64,000 nucleotides of DNA from SCRA01 sp035533275 (GTDB taxonomy: Bacteria > Vulcanimicrobiota > Vulcanimicrobiia > Vulcanimicrobiales > SCRA01): assembly GCA_035533275.1 (NCBI GenBank), contig DATLUD010000032.1, forward strand, positions 8,547 through 72,546. Direction: 5' to 3'. The position numbers were made by a program, and so were the translations under genes. A model generated the notes under the pieces. It was not told where the DNA came from. It did not search any database and was given only the letters and a program-made list of their open reading frames with translations. Shown one piece after another: positions 25,943 to 34,714 of the stretch. The number at the start of each line of letters is the position of its first letter. Position 1 is the first letter of the stretch.

Positions 25943-27012
25943 CGCCGCTGGAGGCACACGAGATCGACGAGACGGTCGCACGCTGGGGAGGTATCTCCGA
26001 AGCCCAGCTCTTGGACGAGCTGGGCGCCGTGGGGCTCTTCGATGGCCTCCCCGTGGTGCGGCCGACCACCGAGGCGCTCGCAGCGTTCCTGGGCGCGCAC
26101 GGCCTCGACGGAAGCGAGGTCGTGGAGCCGATTCCGCCGCGCGATCGCGCGGCGAGCGTTAAGGCTCTCGCGCTCTGCGGCGTGGTCGCAGGCTGCACGC
26201 CGGCGCACTTGCCCGTTCTCCTCGCCTGCGCCCGAGCGCTGACGGATCCGGCGCTGAACACGCGAGGCGTCCTGACGACGACGGGCTCGGCAGCGCTGGC
26301 CGTGATCGTCGGCGGACCCGCGCGCGAGCGCCTCGGCTTCAGCGGAGGGGCCAACTGCCTCGGGCCCGGCGTCCGCAGCAACGCGACCGTGGGGCGCGCG
26401 CTCTCGCTGATGGCGCGCTTCATCGGCGGCGCGCTTCCGGGAGTGACGGACATGTCCACCATGGGGCAACCTGCGAAGTACACGTGCTGCTTCGCCGAGA
26501 ACGAAGAGGAGAGCCCGTGGGAGCCTCTGCACGTGGAGCGCGGCCTCGCCCCCGACGACAGCGCCGTTACGATCGCCGCCATCGCGGGCACGATGGAGGT
26601 CGTGAATCCCTACGGGCAGAGCGCGCGCGACTACCTCCACTCGCTCGCCGAGACGCTCGCCGCGCCGAATGCCCTCTCGCCCACGGACGAGGTGCTCATC
26701 GGCGGCGGACAGCCGCTGGTGCTCGTCTCGCCGGAATGGGCTCGTGCCCTCGCCGCCGAGGGTTTCTCCAAGCGTGCCGTCAAGGAGGAGATCTTCAAGC
26801 GGGCCGCCTGCTCCTTGGACCGCCTCTCGCCCAGCGCGCGCGAGGAGGTTATCCGCCGGCGCCGATCGCGTCTGGAGGTGCTGCGCGCGCCGCTCCGACC
26901 GGCGAGAACGGCGGACGACATCCTGGTGATCGTGGCGGGCGGCGTCGGGGCGAAGCAAACGGTGATGGCGAACTGGAACGGCGGATCCTCCGCCGCCACA
27001 CAACGGATCTAA
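25939..27012 (+). CDS. UGSC-partner protein, operon 2 (second copy)
   Basis: A 357-residue partner paralogue beginning at GTG 25939 inside the GTGA overlap with the previous stop; the upstream start at 25816 would run into that gene. It keeps F-D-G-L-P-V-V-R-P-T (34-43, Arg in place of the usual Pro), Cys86 in A-G-C-T-P-A-H, G-G-A-N-C-L-G-P-G and A-E-N-E-E-E-S-P-W. The C-terminus D-D-I-L-V-I-V-A-G-G-V-G matches the I-V-L-V-A-G-G-A-G end of its neighbour. Two unlike partners beside one UGSC gene suggest a heteromeric enzyme. The stop overlaps the convergent CoA-transferase gene by 4 nt, leaving no terminator. Confidence 0.83.
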   Translation: MTPLEAHEIDETVARWGGISEAQLLDELGAVGLFDGLPVVRPTTEALAAFLGAHGLDGSEVVEPIPPRDRAASVKALALCGVVAGCTPAHLPVLLACARALTDPALNTRGVLTTTGSAALAVIVGGPARERLGFSGGANCLGPGVRSNATVGRALSLMARFIGGALPGVTDMSTMGQPAKYTCCFAENEEESPWEPLHVERGLAPDDSAVTIAAIAGTMEVVNPYGQSARDYLHSLAETLAAPNALSPTDEVLIGGGQPLVLVSPEWARALAAEGFSKRAVKEEIFKRAACSLDRLSPSAREEVIRRRRSRLEVLRAPLRPARTADDILVIVAGGVGAKQTVMANWNGGSSAATQRI

Positions 27013-29057
27013 GACTTCGCGGACGTTGCGGCACGATACTCTCCGAGCAGCGGCGCGCTCGCGCGCACGTGCAGTGGGATGCCGTGCCAGGGAAACCGAT
27101 AGAGCTGCTCGGCGCCGTACTGCGGGTGCACCACCTCGTCCAGCAGCCTCTCGGCCCACCGGGGCTCCACGTGCGCGGCCACAGGCTCGACCGCGGCGCA
27201 CGCGATGCCCTGCGCTCGCAAGCGCGCGACGACCTCGGCCGCCGTGCGGCCGGCCGCCCACGCTTCGAGCTCACGCACTTCCGTAGTGCCCGCAAACGTC
27301 GCTGCGACGTAGCCCGTCGTGGTCGCGATCATCGCGGCGCCCGGAGCGTCGAGGGGCGCGTGCTGCGCGACCGCGTACATCTCGGTAAGTACGGCGCAAA
27401 GCGTCTCGAGCTGCGAGAGCCGCACCCATGCTCCGCATCCGGAGCGCCCACGCGCCACCATCGCCGCGAGGACAAAGAGGGCGCCGTGCATCCCCGCGTT
27501 CGGATCGCTGAAACCAAAGGCCATCGCGCCGGTGGGGTCCTCGCCGGGATAGCCGATCTGCTGCTCGAGCCCGGCAAGGCTGGAGGTCACGGGCGCATAC
27601 GACGGCATCTTGAGCGCAGTCTCCTCGAGGGCGGCGCCGCGCATGGAAAAGACGATGATCGCCGGATTTACGGCGCGCAGATCCTCGTAGCCCAAGCCCA
27701 GCCGCGTGAGGACTCCCGGCGAGAAGCTCTCGAGCACCACGTCGCTCGCGGCGACCAGACGCAGGAGCTCGGCTCGTCCGCTCTCGCTCTTGATGTCGAT
27801 CACGGCGCTGCGCTTGCCGCGGTTGAGGTTGTGGAAGTATGGATCCAGCTCGCGCGGGTCGCCGGCGACCGGCGTGCCGTTCTTCAAGGGCCTGCCGCGC
27901 AGGCGGGTGTTGTCGAGGCGATCGGGGTGCTCGATCTTGATGACCTCGGCGCCGAGATCGGCCAGCAACGCGCCGATCATCGGACCCGCCCACACCCAGC
28001 TCAGATCGAGGATGCGCCAGCCGCGGAGGTCTGGCGCCGCGCCCTTCCGGCGCGCTGCCTTGGCGGCCACGGCGCTCGTGCGCCAGGTCTGCTCCCTGAC
28101 CAACGGCCCCGGCAGGCGCAGACCGCCATCGTCGAGCCAGAATCGCTGCTCCTTCAGCAGGCGATCCTCGAGCGCCTCGCTCGGCGTGCGCACCGGAGCG
28201 CAGGGGAAGCTGAACTCGCGCGCCAGCCGCCCGAGGTCGTCGCGCGTGCGCTGCGCCAGCCACGGCACGATCAGCGCATCGACCTCGTCGGGGTACTCGC
28301 GCCCCATCGCGCGCAGATCCCGGTAGCGCGGCTGCGCGGCCCACGCCGGGTTGCCCATGGCGGCGACGAAGTTCCGGAAGTCGCGGCTTGCGCGCGCGAT
28401 CAGGCAGACCTCGCCGTCGCGCACGGGATAGAGGGCGTACGGATAGGGACCGCCGCATCCCGGAGCTCTGCGTCCAGCACGCGTGTATGGAATCCCTTGC
28501 GATTCGTAGAGCATCGCATTCGAGCCGACGGCATGCGCCCACGCCTCGTCGAGCGCCACCTCCACGGCGCCGTCGGGGCCCGCTCTCTGCGCGCGCAGCA
28601 AAAGAGCCGCCACCAGCGCGGCGGCCCCGTGCACGCCGAGGTAGAACTCCCCCACGCGATGCGGCAGAAAGAGCGGCTCGCGCTCCGGCTCGCCGATCAC
28701 GTCGCAGACGCCGGCCGCGGCTTGGCACGAGAGGTCCGATGCCGGACCGCCGGCTTCCCGGCTCCAGCGCAGGCGAACCAGTGGCGACGCCCCGCTCGCC
28801 GCACCCAGCAACGGATGCCCCTCGGGAAGGTCGACGACGAGCGCATCGGCCGCGCGCACCGCAGCGGGAAGCGCGTCCTCGTCCAGGCGCAGGCAGCGCC
28901 GTGCCAGATGCTCGGTGACCGCGTCGCGCGGCATCGCCGTGACGACGCCGACGCCCGCGCCGAGGTCGCGCAGCAGCGACGCCGCGTAGAGCGCGGCACG
29001 CGTGGCGCAGAGCGCCACGATCTGCAGGCCGTCCAGCGGTCCCCGCTCCTCCATCAC
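27009..29057 (-). CDS. double-domain class III CoA-transferase
   Basis: A 682-residue protein made of two CaiB/BaiF units, about 1-350 and 365-682, so probably a fused heterodimer or pseudo-dimer. The second unit has W-R-I-L-D-L-S-W-V-W-A-G, L-A-D-L-G-A-E-V-I-K-I-E, N-L-N-R-G-K-R-S and the catalytic Asp518 in F-S-D-P-N-A-G. The first unit lacks the normal N-terminal signature and has Glu137 (R-V-G-E-F-Y-L-G) where the catalytic Asp would be, so it is probably inactive or altered. It ends the long leftward operon with the ABC importer and acyl-CoA synthetase, overlapping the LivF gene. It should move CoA onto the imported acid. Confidence 0.88.
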   Translation of the reverse strand: MMEERGPLDGLQIVALCATRAALYAASLLRDLGAGVGVVTAMPRDAVTEHLARRCLRLDEDALPAAVRAADALVVDLPEGHPLLGAASGASPLVRLRWSREAGGPASDLSCQAAAGVCDVIGEPEREPLFLPHRVGEFYLGVHGAAALVAALLLRAQRAGPDGAVEVALDEAWAHAVGSNAMLYESQGIPYTRAGRRAPGCGGPYPYALYPVRDGEVCLIARASRDFRNFVAAMGNPAWAAQPRYRDLRAMGREYPDEVDALIVPWLAQRTRDDLGRLAREFSFPCAPVRTPSEALEDRLLKEQRFWLDDGGLRLPGPLVREQTWRTSAVAAKAARRKGAAPDLRGWRILDLSWVWAGPMIGALLADLGAEVIKIEHPDRLDNTRLRGRPLKNGTPVAGDPRELDPYFHNLNRGKRSAVIDIKSESGRAELLRLVAASDVVLESFSPGVLTRLGLGYEDLRAVNPAIIVFSMRGAALEETALKMPSYAPVTSSLAGLEQQIGYPGEDPTGAMAFGFSDPNAGMHGALFVLAAMVARGRSGCGAWVRLSQLETLCAVLTEMYAVAQHAPLDAPGAAMIATTTGYVAATFAGTTEVRELEAWAAGRTAAEVVARLRAQGIACAAVEPVAAHVEPRWAERLLDEVVHPQYGAEQLYRFPWHGIPLHVRASAPLLGEYRAATSAKS

Positions 29058-29767
29058 GTTCCCAGGTACGCGGAGTGGAGCGCCCCGCCGGCCTCGAGGT
29101 CCTTGGGCGATCCTTCGGCGCGCACCACGCCCAGCCCAAAGACGTAGGCGCGGTCGCAGAACGCCAGTGCGCGGCGCGGCGAGGCCTCGGCGACCACGAC
29201 CGTGATGCCTCGCTCCACGAGCGATCGCAACGCGGAGAAGACGCTCTCGGCGACCAGCGGCGCCAGGCCCAGCGACGGCTCGTCCAAGAGCAGGAGTCTG
29301 GGCGCTGCGGCAAGGGCGCGGCCGATGGCCAACATCTGCTGCTGCCCCCCGCTGAGCATCCCCGCCGCCCTAGCGGCGTGCTCGCGCAGGGCGGGGAAGA
29401 GATCGAAGACCGTGGCCAGGCGTTCCTCGAACGCGGCGCCATTCGGCCGGCGCGCCCACCCCAGCCTCAGGTTCTCCAGCACCGTCTGGTCCGCGAAGAC
29501 ATGGCGGCCCTCCGGCACGAGCGCGGCGCCCAAGCTCACCAACCGATCCGTCGGCAGCCCGGTGACGTCGCGATCGAAGAGGCGCACGGTGCCCGCGCTC
29601 GGGTGTACCAAACCCATGACGGCGTGGAGCAGGCTCGTCTTCCCCGCGCCGTTGTTGCCGACCACCGCGACCAGCGTCCCCTCCTCCACGCGCAGCGCAA
29701 CGGACTGCAGGGCCGTCGCCTTGCCGTAGTGCACGTCGAGCCCTCGGACCTCGAGCGCGTCAGGCAT
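29054..29767 (-). CDS. livF: ABC transporter ATP-binding protein LivF
   Basis: A 237-residue ATPase with Walker A G-N-N-G-A-G-K-T (about 37-44), signature L-S-G-G-Q-Q-Q-M and Walker B L-L-L-L-D-E-P-S-L-G-L. It belongs to the LivF branch of branched-chain-type importers. It overlaps the fused LivM-LivG gene by 8 nt and the double CoA-transferase gene by 4 nt. The H-loop His is replaced: V-V-V-A-E-A-S stands where many LivF proteins have V-E-Q-N, as is usual for this subgroup. It powers uptake with LivH, LivM and LivG of the same operon. Confidence 0.92.
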   Translation of the reverse strand: MPDALEVRGLDVHYGKATALQSVALRVEEGTLVAVVGNNGAGKTSLLHAVMGLVHPSAGTVRLFDRDVTGLPTDRLVSLGAALVPEGRHVFADQTVLENLRLGWARRPNGAAFEERLATVFDLFPALREHAARAAGMLSGGQQQMLAIGRALAAAPRLLLLDEPSLGLAPLVAESVFSALRSLVERGITVVVAEASPRRALAFCDRAYVFGLGVVRAEGSPKDLEAGGALHSAYLGT

Positions 29768-31535
29768 AGTTGCCCTGCGAGGGGCGGCCGAGGTACGCCT
29801 CGACGACGGCGGGGTTCGCCGTCACCTCGGCGGGCCTGCCGGCGGCGAGCTGAGCGCCGCCGACCAACACGACGACGCGGTCGCAGACCTGCGTCACGAA
29901 CTCGACGCGGTGGTCCGCCAAGACCACGGCAACCCCGCGCTCCCGCGCGATGCGGATCGCGTTGGCGACCATCTCGACGTCGGCGGGCGCGATGCCCGAG
30001 GTCGGCTCGTCGAGGAGCAGCACGGCGGGCTCCGAGACCAAGGCGCGCGCCACCTCCACGATCTTGCGGGGTCCGTAGGGGAGATCGCCGGCAAGCATGC
30101 CCAAGAGCGGCGTCAATCCCAAATCGGCGGCAACGTCGTCGAGGCGCAGCCTGCCGACCTTCGCCGACGCCGCGCGGGGATCGGCCAAGAGGCCCGCCTC
30201 CACGTTGGCGAGCACCGTGCTCGCGTCCATCAACTGCGGGTGCTGAAAGGTCGGCACGACGCCCATGCGCGCGCGCTCGTGCATCGGCACGCGCGTGAGA
30301 TCGGTGACCCCCAAGAGCACCATGCCGGACGAGGGCCGATAGTAGCCCGAGGCAATGTTGAGCAGCGTGGTCTTGCCGGCGCCGTTAGGGCCGACGATCC
30401 CCACGACCTCGCCGGGCGCGACCTCGAGCGAGACACCGGAGAGCGCGCGAAGCGCTCCGAAGGCGTGGCTGATCTCGCGCAGATGGAAGCGCTCGCCGTC
30501 GCGTCGCGGCAGCCACAGCACCGCCGTGGCCTTGTCACCCGGGCGTGCCGCCGCCGCGAGGGTCGCTTGCGCGCGGGGGGCTTGGAGGCCCAGCGCCGCC
30601 ACGATGCGGGCGGAGAGCGAGACGAAGACGCCGGCAAGACCGCGAGAGAGGAGCAGCGGCACGACGATGAGCAGGACGCCGAACATCAGCACGTCGCCCT
30701 GCGCCGTGCGCGCCGCGATCTGCTGGAAGCCGTAGAGGAGCGCGGTGCCGAGGAGGGGGCCGAAGGGCGTGCCCAAACCGCCGAGCACGCACGACACCAA
30801 GGCGAAGATCGAGAGCTTCATCGAAAAGCTCTCCGGGCTGATGAACCCGAGCGTCGTGCCGTAGAAGGCGCCAGCCGCGGCCGCCAGCGCGGCGGAAGCC
30901 GTGAATGCCGCGATCTTGACGCGGCGAACGTCGATCCCGGCCGCACGCGCCAACGTCTCGCGCTGACGCAGCACGGCCATCGCCGTTCCGATGCGCGTCG
31001 ACGAGAGGGCGATCCCTCCGGCCAGCGCGAGCAAGAGGGCGACGGCACCGACGTAGTAGGTGGTCACGGGCCCCGGCGCGGCGAAGGGCAGCGGCAAGCC
31101 GCCGATGCCGGCGAGCCCCATGGCACCCTGCGTGAACGGCTGCGCCACGTAGATCGCATTCTGCACGGCGATGCCGACACCGATGGTGAGCATGGCGAGA
31201 TACGGGCCGCGTACGCGCTGCGCGAGCCCGGCGACCACCACCCCGCACACCGCGCTCATGACCACCGCCAAGGCGAGCGCGGCCCACGGCGCCACATGGT
31301 ACTCCGCTTGGAGCATGCCTTCGCCGTACGCGCCGATGGCAAAGAACGCGGCGTGACCGAGACTGATCTGACCGGTGCGCCCGACGACGAGGTCGAGCGC
31401 CACCGCCAGCAGCGCATACGCCAGGAGCAGCGATCCCAAGCGGATCTGATAGGGGTTCGGGAAGACGAGCGGAGACAGCAGCACGGCGACGCCGATGACC
31501 GCCAACCCCCACCATGCCGCCCGGCTCCCGTTCAT
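29760..31535 (-). CDS. fused LivM permease - LivG ATPase
   Basis: A 591-residue fusion. Residues about 1-310 are a LivM permease with repeated hydrophobic helices and the family hallmark G-Q-I-S-L-G-H-A-A-F-F-A-I-G-A-Y. Residues about 350-591 are a LivG ATPase with G-P-N-G-A-G-K-T-T, the LivG-type signature L-P-Y-G-P-R-K-I-V-E-V-A-R-A-L and L-L-L-D-E-P-T-S-G-I. LivM-LivG fusions occur in several phyla. It completes one importer with LivH, LivF and the binding protein. The other importer in this window (45.6-50.2 kb) keeps these as separate genes. Confidence 0.93.
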   Translation of the reverse strand: MNGSRAAWWGLAVIGVAVLLSPLVFPNPYQIRLGSLLLAYALLAVALDLVVGRTGQISLGHAAFFAIGAYGEGMLQAEYHVAPWAALALAVVMSAVCGVVVAGLAQRVRGPYLAMLTIGVGIAVQNAIYVAQPFTQGAMGLAGIGGLPLPFAAPGPVTTYYVGAVALLLALAGGIALSSTRIGTAMAVLRQRETLARAAGIDVRRVKIAAFTASAALAAAAGAFYGTTLGFISPESFSMKLSIFALVSCVLGGLGTPFGPLLGTALLYGFQQIAARTAQGDVLMFGVLLIVVPLLLSRGLAGVFVSLSARIVAALGLQAPRAQATLAAAARPGDKATAVLWLPRRDGERFHLREISHAFGALRALSGVSLEVAPGEVVGIVGPNGAGKTTLLNIASGYYRPSSGMVLLGVTDLTRVPMHERARMGVVPTFQHPQLMDASTVLANVEAGLLADPRAASAKVGRLRLDDVAADLGLTPLLGMLAGDLPYGPRKIVEVARALVSEPAVLLLDEPTSGIAPADVEMVANAIRIARERGVAVVLADHRVEFVTQVCDRVVVLVGGAQLAAGRPAEVTANPAVVEAYLGRPSQGNYA

Positions 31536-32431
31536 ACCCGTTCGACCGCCCCGCTTTGGAAGATCCCTTGCGGACGAAAGACCAGGATCAGCATCATCAC
31601 GAGCAACGGGAAGACGCTCTCCATTTGCGAGTTGACGAAGCGCGCCCCCATCAGCTCGGCGGCGGCCACCACCATCCCCCCGGCGAGCGCGCCGCGCATA
31701 TCTCCGAGCCCGCCGACCGTGGCCGCGGCGAAGCCCGCCAACCCCAGCGCGAAGCCGCCGCTGGCGCTCCCTTGCGTGAACGGCACGATCAGCACCCCGG
31801 CCAGGGCGCTCAGCGCCGCCGCGCCGACGAACGTGGCCACGATCACGCGCCGAACGGGGATGCCGACCGCGGCCGAACCGTACCGGTCGGCAGCGACGGC
31901 GCGCAGCATCTGCCCGACGATCGTATGGCGCAGGAGCATGTGGAGGCCGGCGATCATCGCCACCGCGACGACCACGATAGCGATGTCGTAGAGTGGAACG
32001 TGGATGCCGGCGACATTCACCCCGCCGTTGATCAACGGCTTGACCCCGATCGCGCCCTGAGGCGTCAACATGCCGCCGATCGCCTCGAGCGTCACGCTCA
32101 CGCCGATGGTGGTCAGCACCCAGCGCATCTCGTTGAGGTCAGAGACGGAGCGCTGCGTGATGCCGGGCAGCACCGGCAGGATCAGCGCGCTCACGGTGAC
32201 CATGCCGACCAGGGCGATCAGCACCCCCGCCGCAAGCGCCGCGATGCCGAAGGGGACCCCATGCGTCACCGCCAGGATGGCGGCGATAAGCCCCGCCCCG
32301 GCGACGAAGTCCCCCTGCGCGAAGTTGACGACGCGCGAGGATGCGAAGACCAGGTCGAAGGCCACCGCGATCATGGCGTAGACGCAGCCGATCACGACAA
32401 CCTGTACGATCAGATCGCCCAGCGTGCCCAC
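31532..32431 (-). CDS. livH: branched-chain-type ABC permease LivH
   Basis: A 299-residue membrane protein with about eight hydrophobic helices and the LivH landmarks N-F-A-Q-G-D-F-V-A-G (about 36-45) and G-L-G-D-M-R-G-A-L-A-G-G near the C-terminus. The start is GTG at 32431, 22 nt after the binding-protein gene stop, and the stop overlaps the fused LivM-LivG start. It forms the inner-membrane channel with LivM. Ligands of this importer class include amino acids, amides, urea and aromatic or aliphatic acids. The operon's CoA enzymes point to a carboxylic acid. Confidence 0.92.
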   Translation of the reverse strand: MGTLGDLIVQVVVIGCVYAMIAVAFDLVFASSRVVNFAQGDFVAGAGLIAAILAVTHGVPFGIAALAAGVLIALVGMVTVSALILPVLPGITQRSVSDLNEMRWVLTTIGVSVTLEAIGGMLTPQGAIGVKPLINGGVNVAGIHVPLYDIAIVVVAVAMIAGLHMLLRHTIVGQMLRAVAADRYGSAAVGIPVRRVIVATFVGAAALSALAGVLIVPFTQGSASGGFALGLAGFAAATVGGLGDMRGALAGGMVVAAAELMGARFVNSQMESVFPLLVMMLILVFRPQGIFQSGAVERV

Positions 32432-32453
32432 CGTTGCGCCCCTTCCTCTGGTG

Positions 32454-33602
32454 TCAGGCCGGTACTGCCTTGCCGTTCTCGATGCGCACGATCATCACGT
32501 CGGCGGCGGTGATGCCGTCGTGGACCTTCGGGGTGAAGACGATCCTCCCGGTCAGCCCGGCGTAGACCGTCTTCTCCAGTTGAGCCCGCACCGCGGACGG
32601 ATCGTCCGTGCGCGCCTTGTCGACCGCCTCGAAGTAGAGCCGCGCCGCGTCGTACGAGCAGAACGACCACAGCGTGGGATCGATCTTGAAGCGCGAGCGG
32701 TAGGCATTGCGGAAAGCATCGACTCTGGCGTTGCTCTGGTACTGGCTACGCAGCGCGGTGGAGACGATGCCGTTGGCGAGGCTCCCCGCCAATTGGAAGA
32801 ACTGCGGGCTCACCTGCGCGTTGGCCGAGAAGATCGGCGTCTTGGCCCCGGCTCGAGCCAATGCCTGGACGATCTTGCTCGCAGGCGATTGGATCGTCCA
32901 GATCAGGATCACGTCGGGATTCGCCGCCTTGACGGCCAGCGCTTGAGCCGTTGCGTCCGTGGCGTCGATGGCAATGGCCTCGCGGGCGACGATGGCACCG
33001 CCGGCGCGCGAGAGCGCCGCCTGCAGGTCGTTGACGGTGGGAATTCCATAGGCGTCGTTCTCGTAGACGATCGCCCACTTCTTGTAGCCCTTCGACGCCC
33101 CGTAGGCCACCAGCGCGGCGACCTGCACCGGAGAGCTCACCAGCACGCGGAAGACCCACGGGTTGGGCGGCCCGGCCGTGCCTTGCGGATAGACCACGGG
33201 CGTGGTCGCGCCCAGCGTGCCGAGGATCGGCACCTTCAACTGATCGGACATGCGCGCGACGGCGAGCGCCGCGGTATTGACGATGGGGCCGAAGATCGCG
33301 ACGACTTTCTGCGACTGCGCGAGCTCCAGGGCAGCGGTCGTCGCCACGGAGGGATCGGCCTGATCGTCGCGCACGACGAGCTCGATCTTGCGCCCGAGCA
33401 GTCCGCCCTTGGCGTTGAGCTCATCGGCCGCAAGCTGGATACCGTCCTGCTCGGCGACGCCGTAGGTCGAGGCGCCCCCGGTGAGCGAGCCGATGACGCC
33501 GATCCGGACCGGTCCTTCGGCCGCCAGGACCCGACTCGCCGACGAGGCCGCCGCAGCGATCGCGCCGCCGGCGACCAATGCGTTGAACCGCGCGCGTTTC
33601 AT
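32454..33602 (-). CDS. livK: branched-chain-type ABC substrate-binding protein LivK
   Basis: A 382-residue receptor with an N-terminal signal (M-K-R-A-R-F followed by an Ala-rich run, cleavage after R-V-L-A-A). The mature part opens with V-R-I-G-V-I-G-S-L-T-G-G and holds the family landmark L-L-G-R-K-I-E-L-V-V-R-D-D. It overlaps the MaoC-like gene upstream and leads directly to LivH, so it is the dedicated receptor of this importer. The ligand is unknown; the synthetase and CoA-transferase genes in the operon suggest an organic acid later made into a CoA thioester. Confidence 0.92.
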   Translation of the reverse strand: MKRARFNALVAGGAIAAAASSASRVLAAEGPVRIGVIGSLTGGASTYGVAEQDGIQLAADELNAKGGLLGRKIELVVRDDQADPSVATTAALELAQSQKVVAIFGPIVNTAALAVARMSDQLKVPILGTLGATTPVVYPQGTAGPPNPWVFRVLVSSPVQVAALVAYGASKGYKKWAIVYENDAYGIPTVNDLQAALSRAGGAIVAREAIAIDATDATAQALAVKAANPDVILIWTIQSPASKIVQALARAGAKTPIFSANAQVSPQFFQLAGSLANGIVSTALRSQYQSNARVDAFRNAYRSRFKIDPTLWSFCSYDAARLYFEAVDKARTDDPSAVRAQLEKTVYAGLTGRIVFTPKVHDGITAADVMIVRIENGKAVPA

Positions 33603-34714
33603 GCCGGCAACTCCACTTCCGCGAACCCCGATGCCGAGAGCTCGCCGCGTTGAGTATGTGCTTGGAGATCACAGCGTACGACGCCGCCTCCGCCAGGCAG
33701 TGGGGTGGTCTCCACCACTTTGCCGCCGAGCCTGACGATGTCGCCGCTGAGGTTATGCCGGCGCACCTCGACGTAGAGGCGGCGCAGCGCTCCCGTATCG
33801 CCCATCCAGTTGGTGGCGACGGTGCCCATCCACGACACGCGCTCCGGGCCGTAATCATAGGCCGCCGGCACACCCGCGGCGCGCGCCATGTCGTTGTCCC
33901 AATGGACGCGCTCCGGGGGCTCCGGCACGCCTTGGTTGTTGCGAATCGCCGTAGCCGGATGGCGATGGAAGAGATCGAAGGCATAGGCGTGCGCGTAGAC
34001 GTAGAGGCCGCCCCACCCCTGCACGAAGGCGATGGCCATCGTCGGCGTGTACGGCCCACGCACGATCGTATCGAGGGTATCGCCCACCTTCACGCTGGAG
34101 AACCGGCGCGGCTCGCGGCCGCGGATGCGCTCCTGCTCGTACTCGGCCTCGACCTGGGCGATCTCGGCGGGTGACACCTGGGCGACGGCGTCGGACTTGT
34201 ACTTGCCGCGCTGGCGCGCCGTATCGCGCTCCGTGCGGAAGCACCAGGAGTCGGCCCACGCCACTTCTTCGCCCTGCTGGTCGCGGAAGCGCACTTCGTA
34301 GATCTGCTGCACGGCGCGGCCGGCGAAGCGGCCCTCGCGCTCGACCAACTCTTTGAGCTTGGCCTCGCCGCGGATCCGATCGTCGAGCTTGATCGGGCGC
34401 TTGAAATGCCAATCCGTTCCGGCGAACATCGCGTGCACGCCGGGGAGTCCGCCGACATAGCCGCTCACGATGCGGTCCATCGCATAGAGGATCGTGGGCG
34501 GAGCCAGAAGGGTCCCGTGAACGCTCGCCTCGCCGTAGGCGCGGTCGAGGAAGAGGGGGTTGCGATCGCCGATGCCCATCGTCCAATGACGGATCGCGTC
34601 TTCCGAGGCCGTCTCGATGTACGGTTGCGGACGCGGGACGACCTGGCCGATGCGCCGGCGCAGCGCGCCGAGCGTCTCATCGGTGATGCGTGGAAAGCGT
34701 TCGGTGATGGTCAT
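33599..34714 (-). CDS. MaoC-like double hot-dog protein
   Basis: A 371-residue paralogue of the MaoC-like protein at 4593-5771, sharing G-I-G-D-R-N-P-L-F (about 48-56), L-A-P-P-T-I-L-Y-A-M-D, V-P-E-P-P-E-R-V-H-W-D-N and A-Y-D-Y-G-P-E-R. The second of its two hot-dog halves is less MaoC-like. It probably hydrates or dehydrates an acyl-CoA intermediate. It overlaps the acyl-CoA synthetase gene by 4 nt (ATGA) and the binding-protein gene by 4 nt. The same protein type beside two different UGSC loci suggests that both pathways pass through similar CoA intermediates. Confidence 0.82.
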   Translation of the reverse strand: MTITERFPRITDETLGALRRRIGQVVPRPQPYIETASEDAIRHWTMGIGDRNPLFLDRAYGEASVHGTLLAPPTILYAMDRIVSGYVGGLPGVHAMFAGTDWHFKRPIKLDDRIRGEAKLKELVEREGRFAGRAVQQIYEVRFRDQQGEEVAWADSWCFRTERDTARQRGKYKSDAVAQVSPAEIAQVEAEYEQERIRGREPRRFSSVKVGDTLDTIVRGPYTPTMAIAFVQGWGGLYVYAHAYAFDLFHRHPATAIRNNQGVPEPPERVHWDNDMARAAGVPAAYDYGPERVSWMGTVATNWMGDTGALRRLYVEVRRHNLSGDIVRLGGKVVETTPLPGGGGVVRCDLQAHTQRGELSASGFAEVELPA

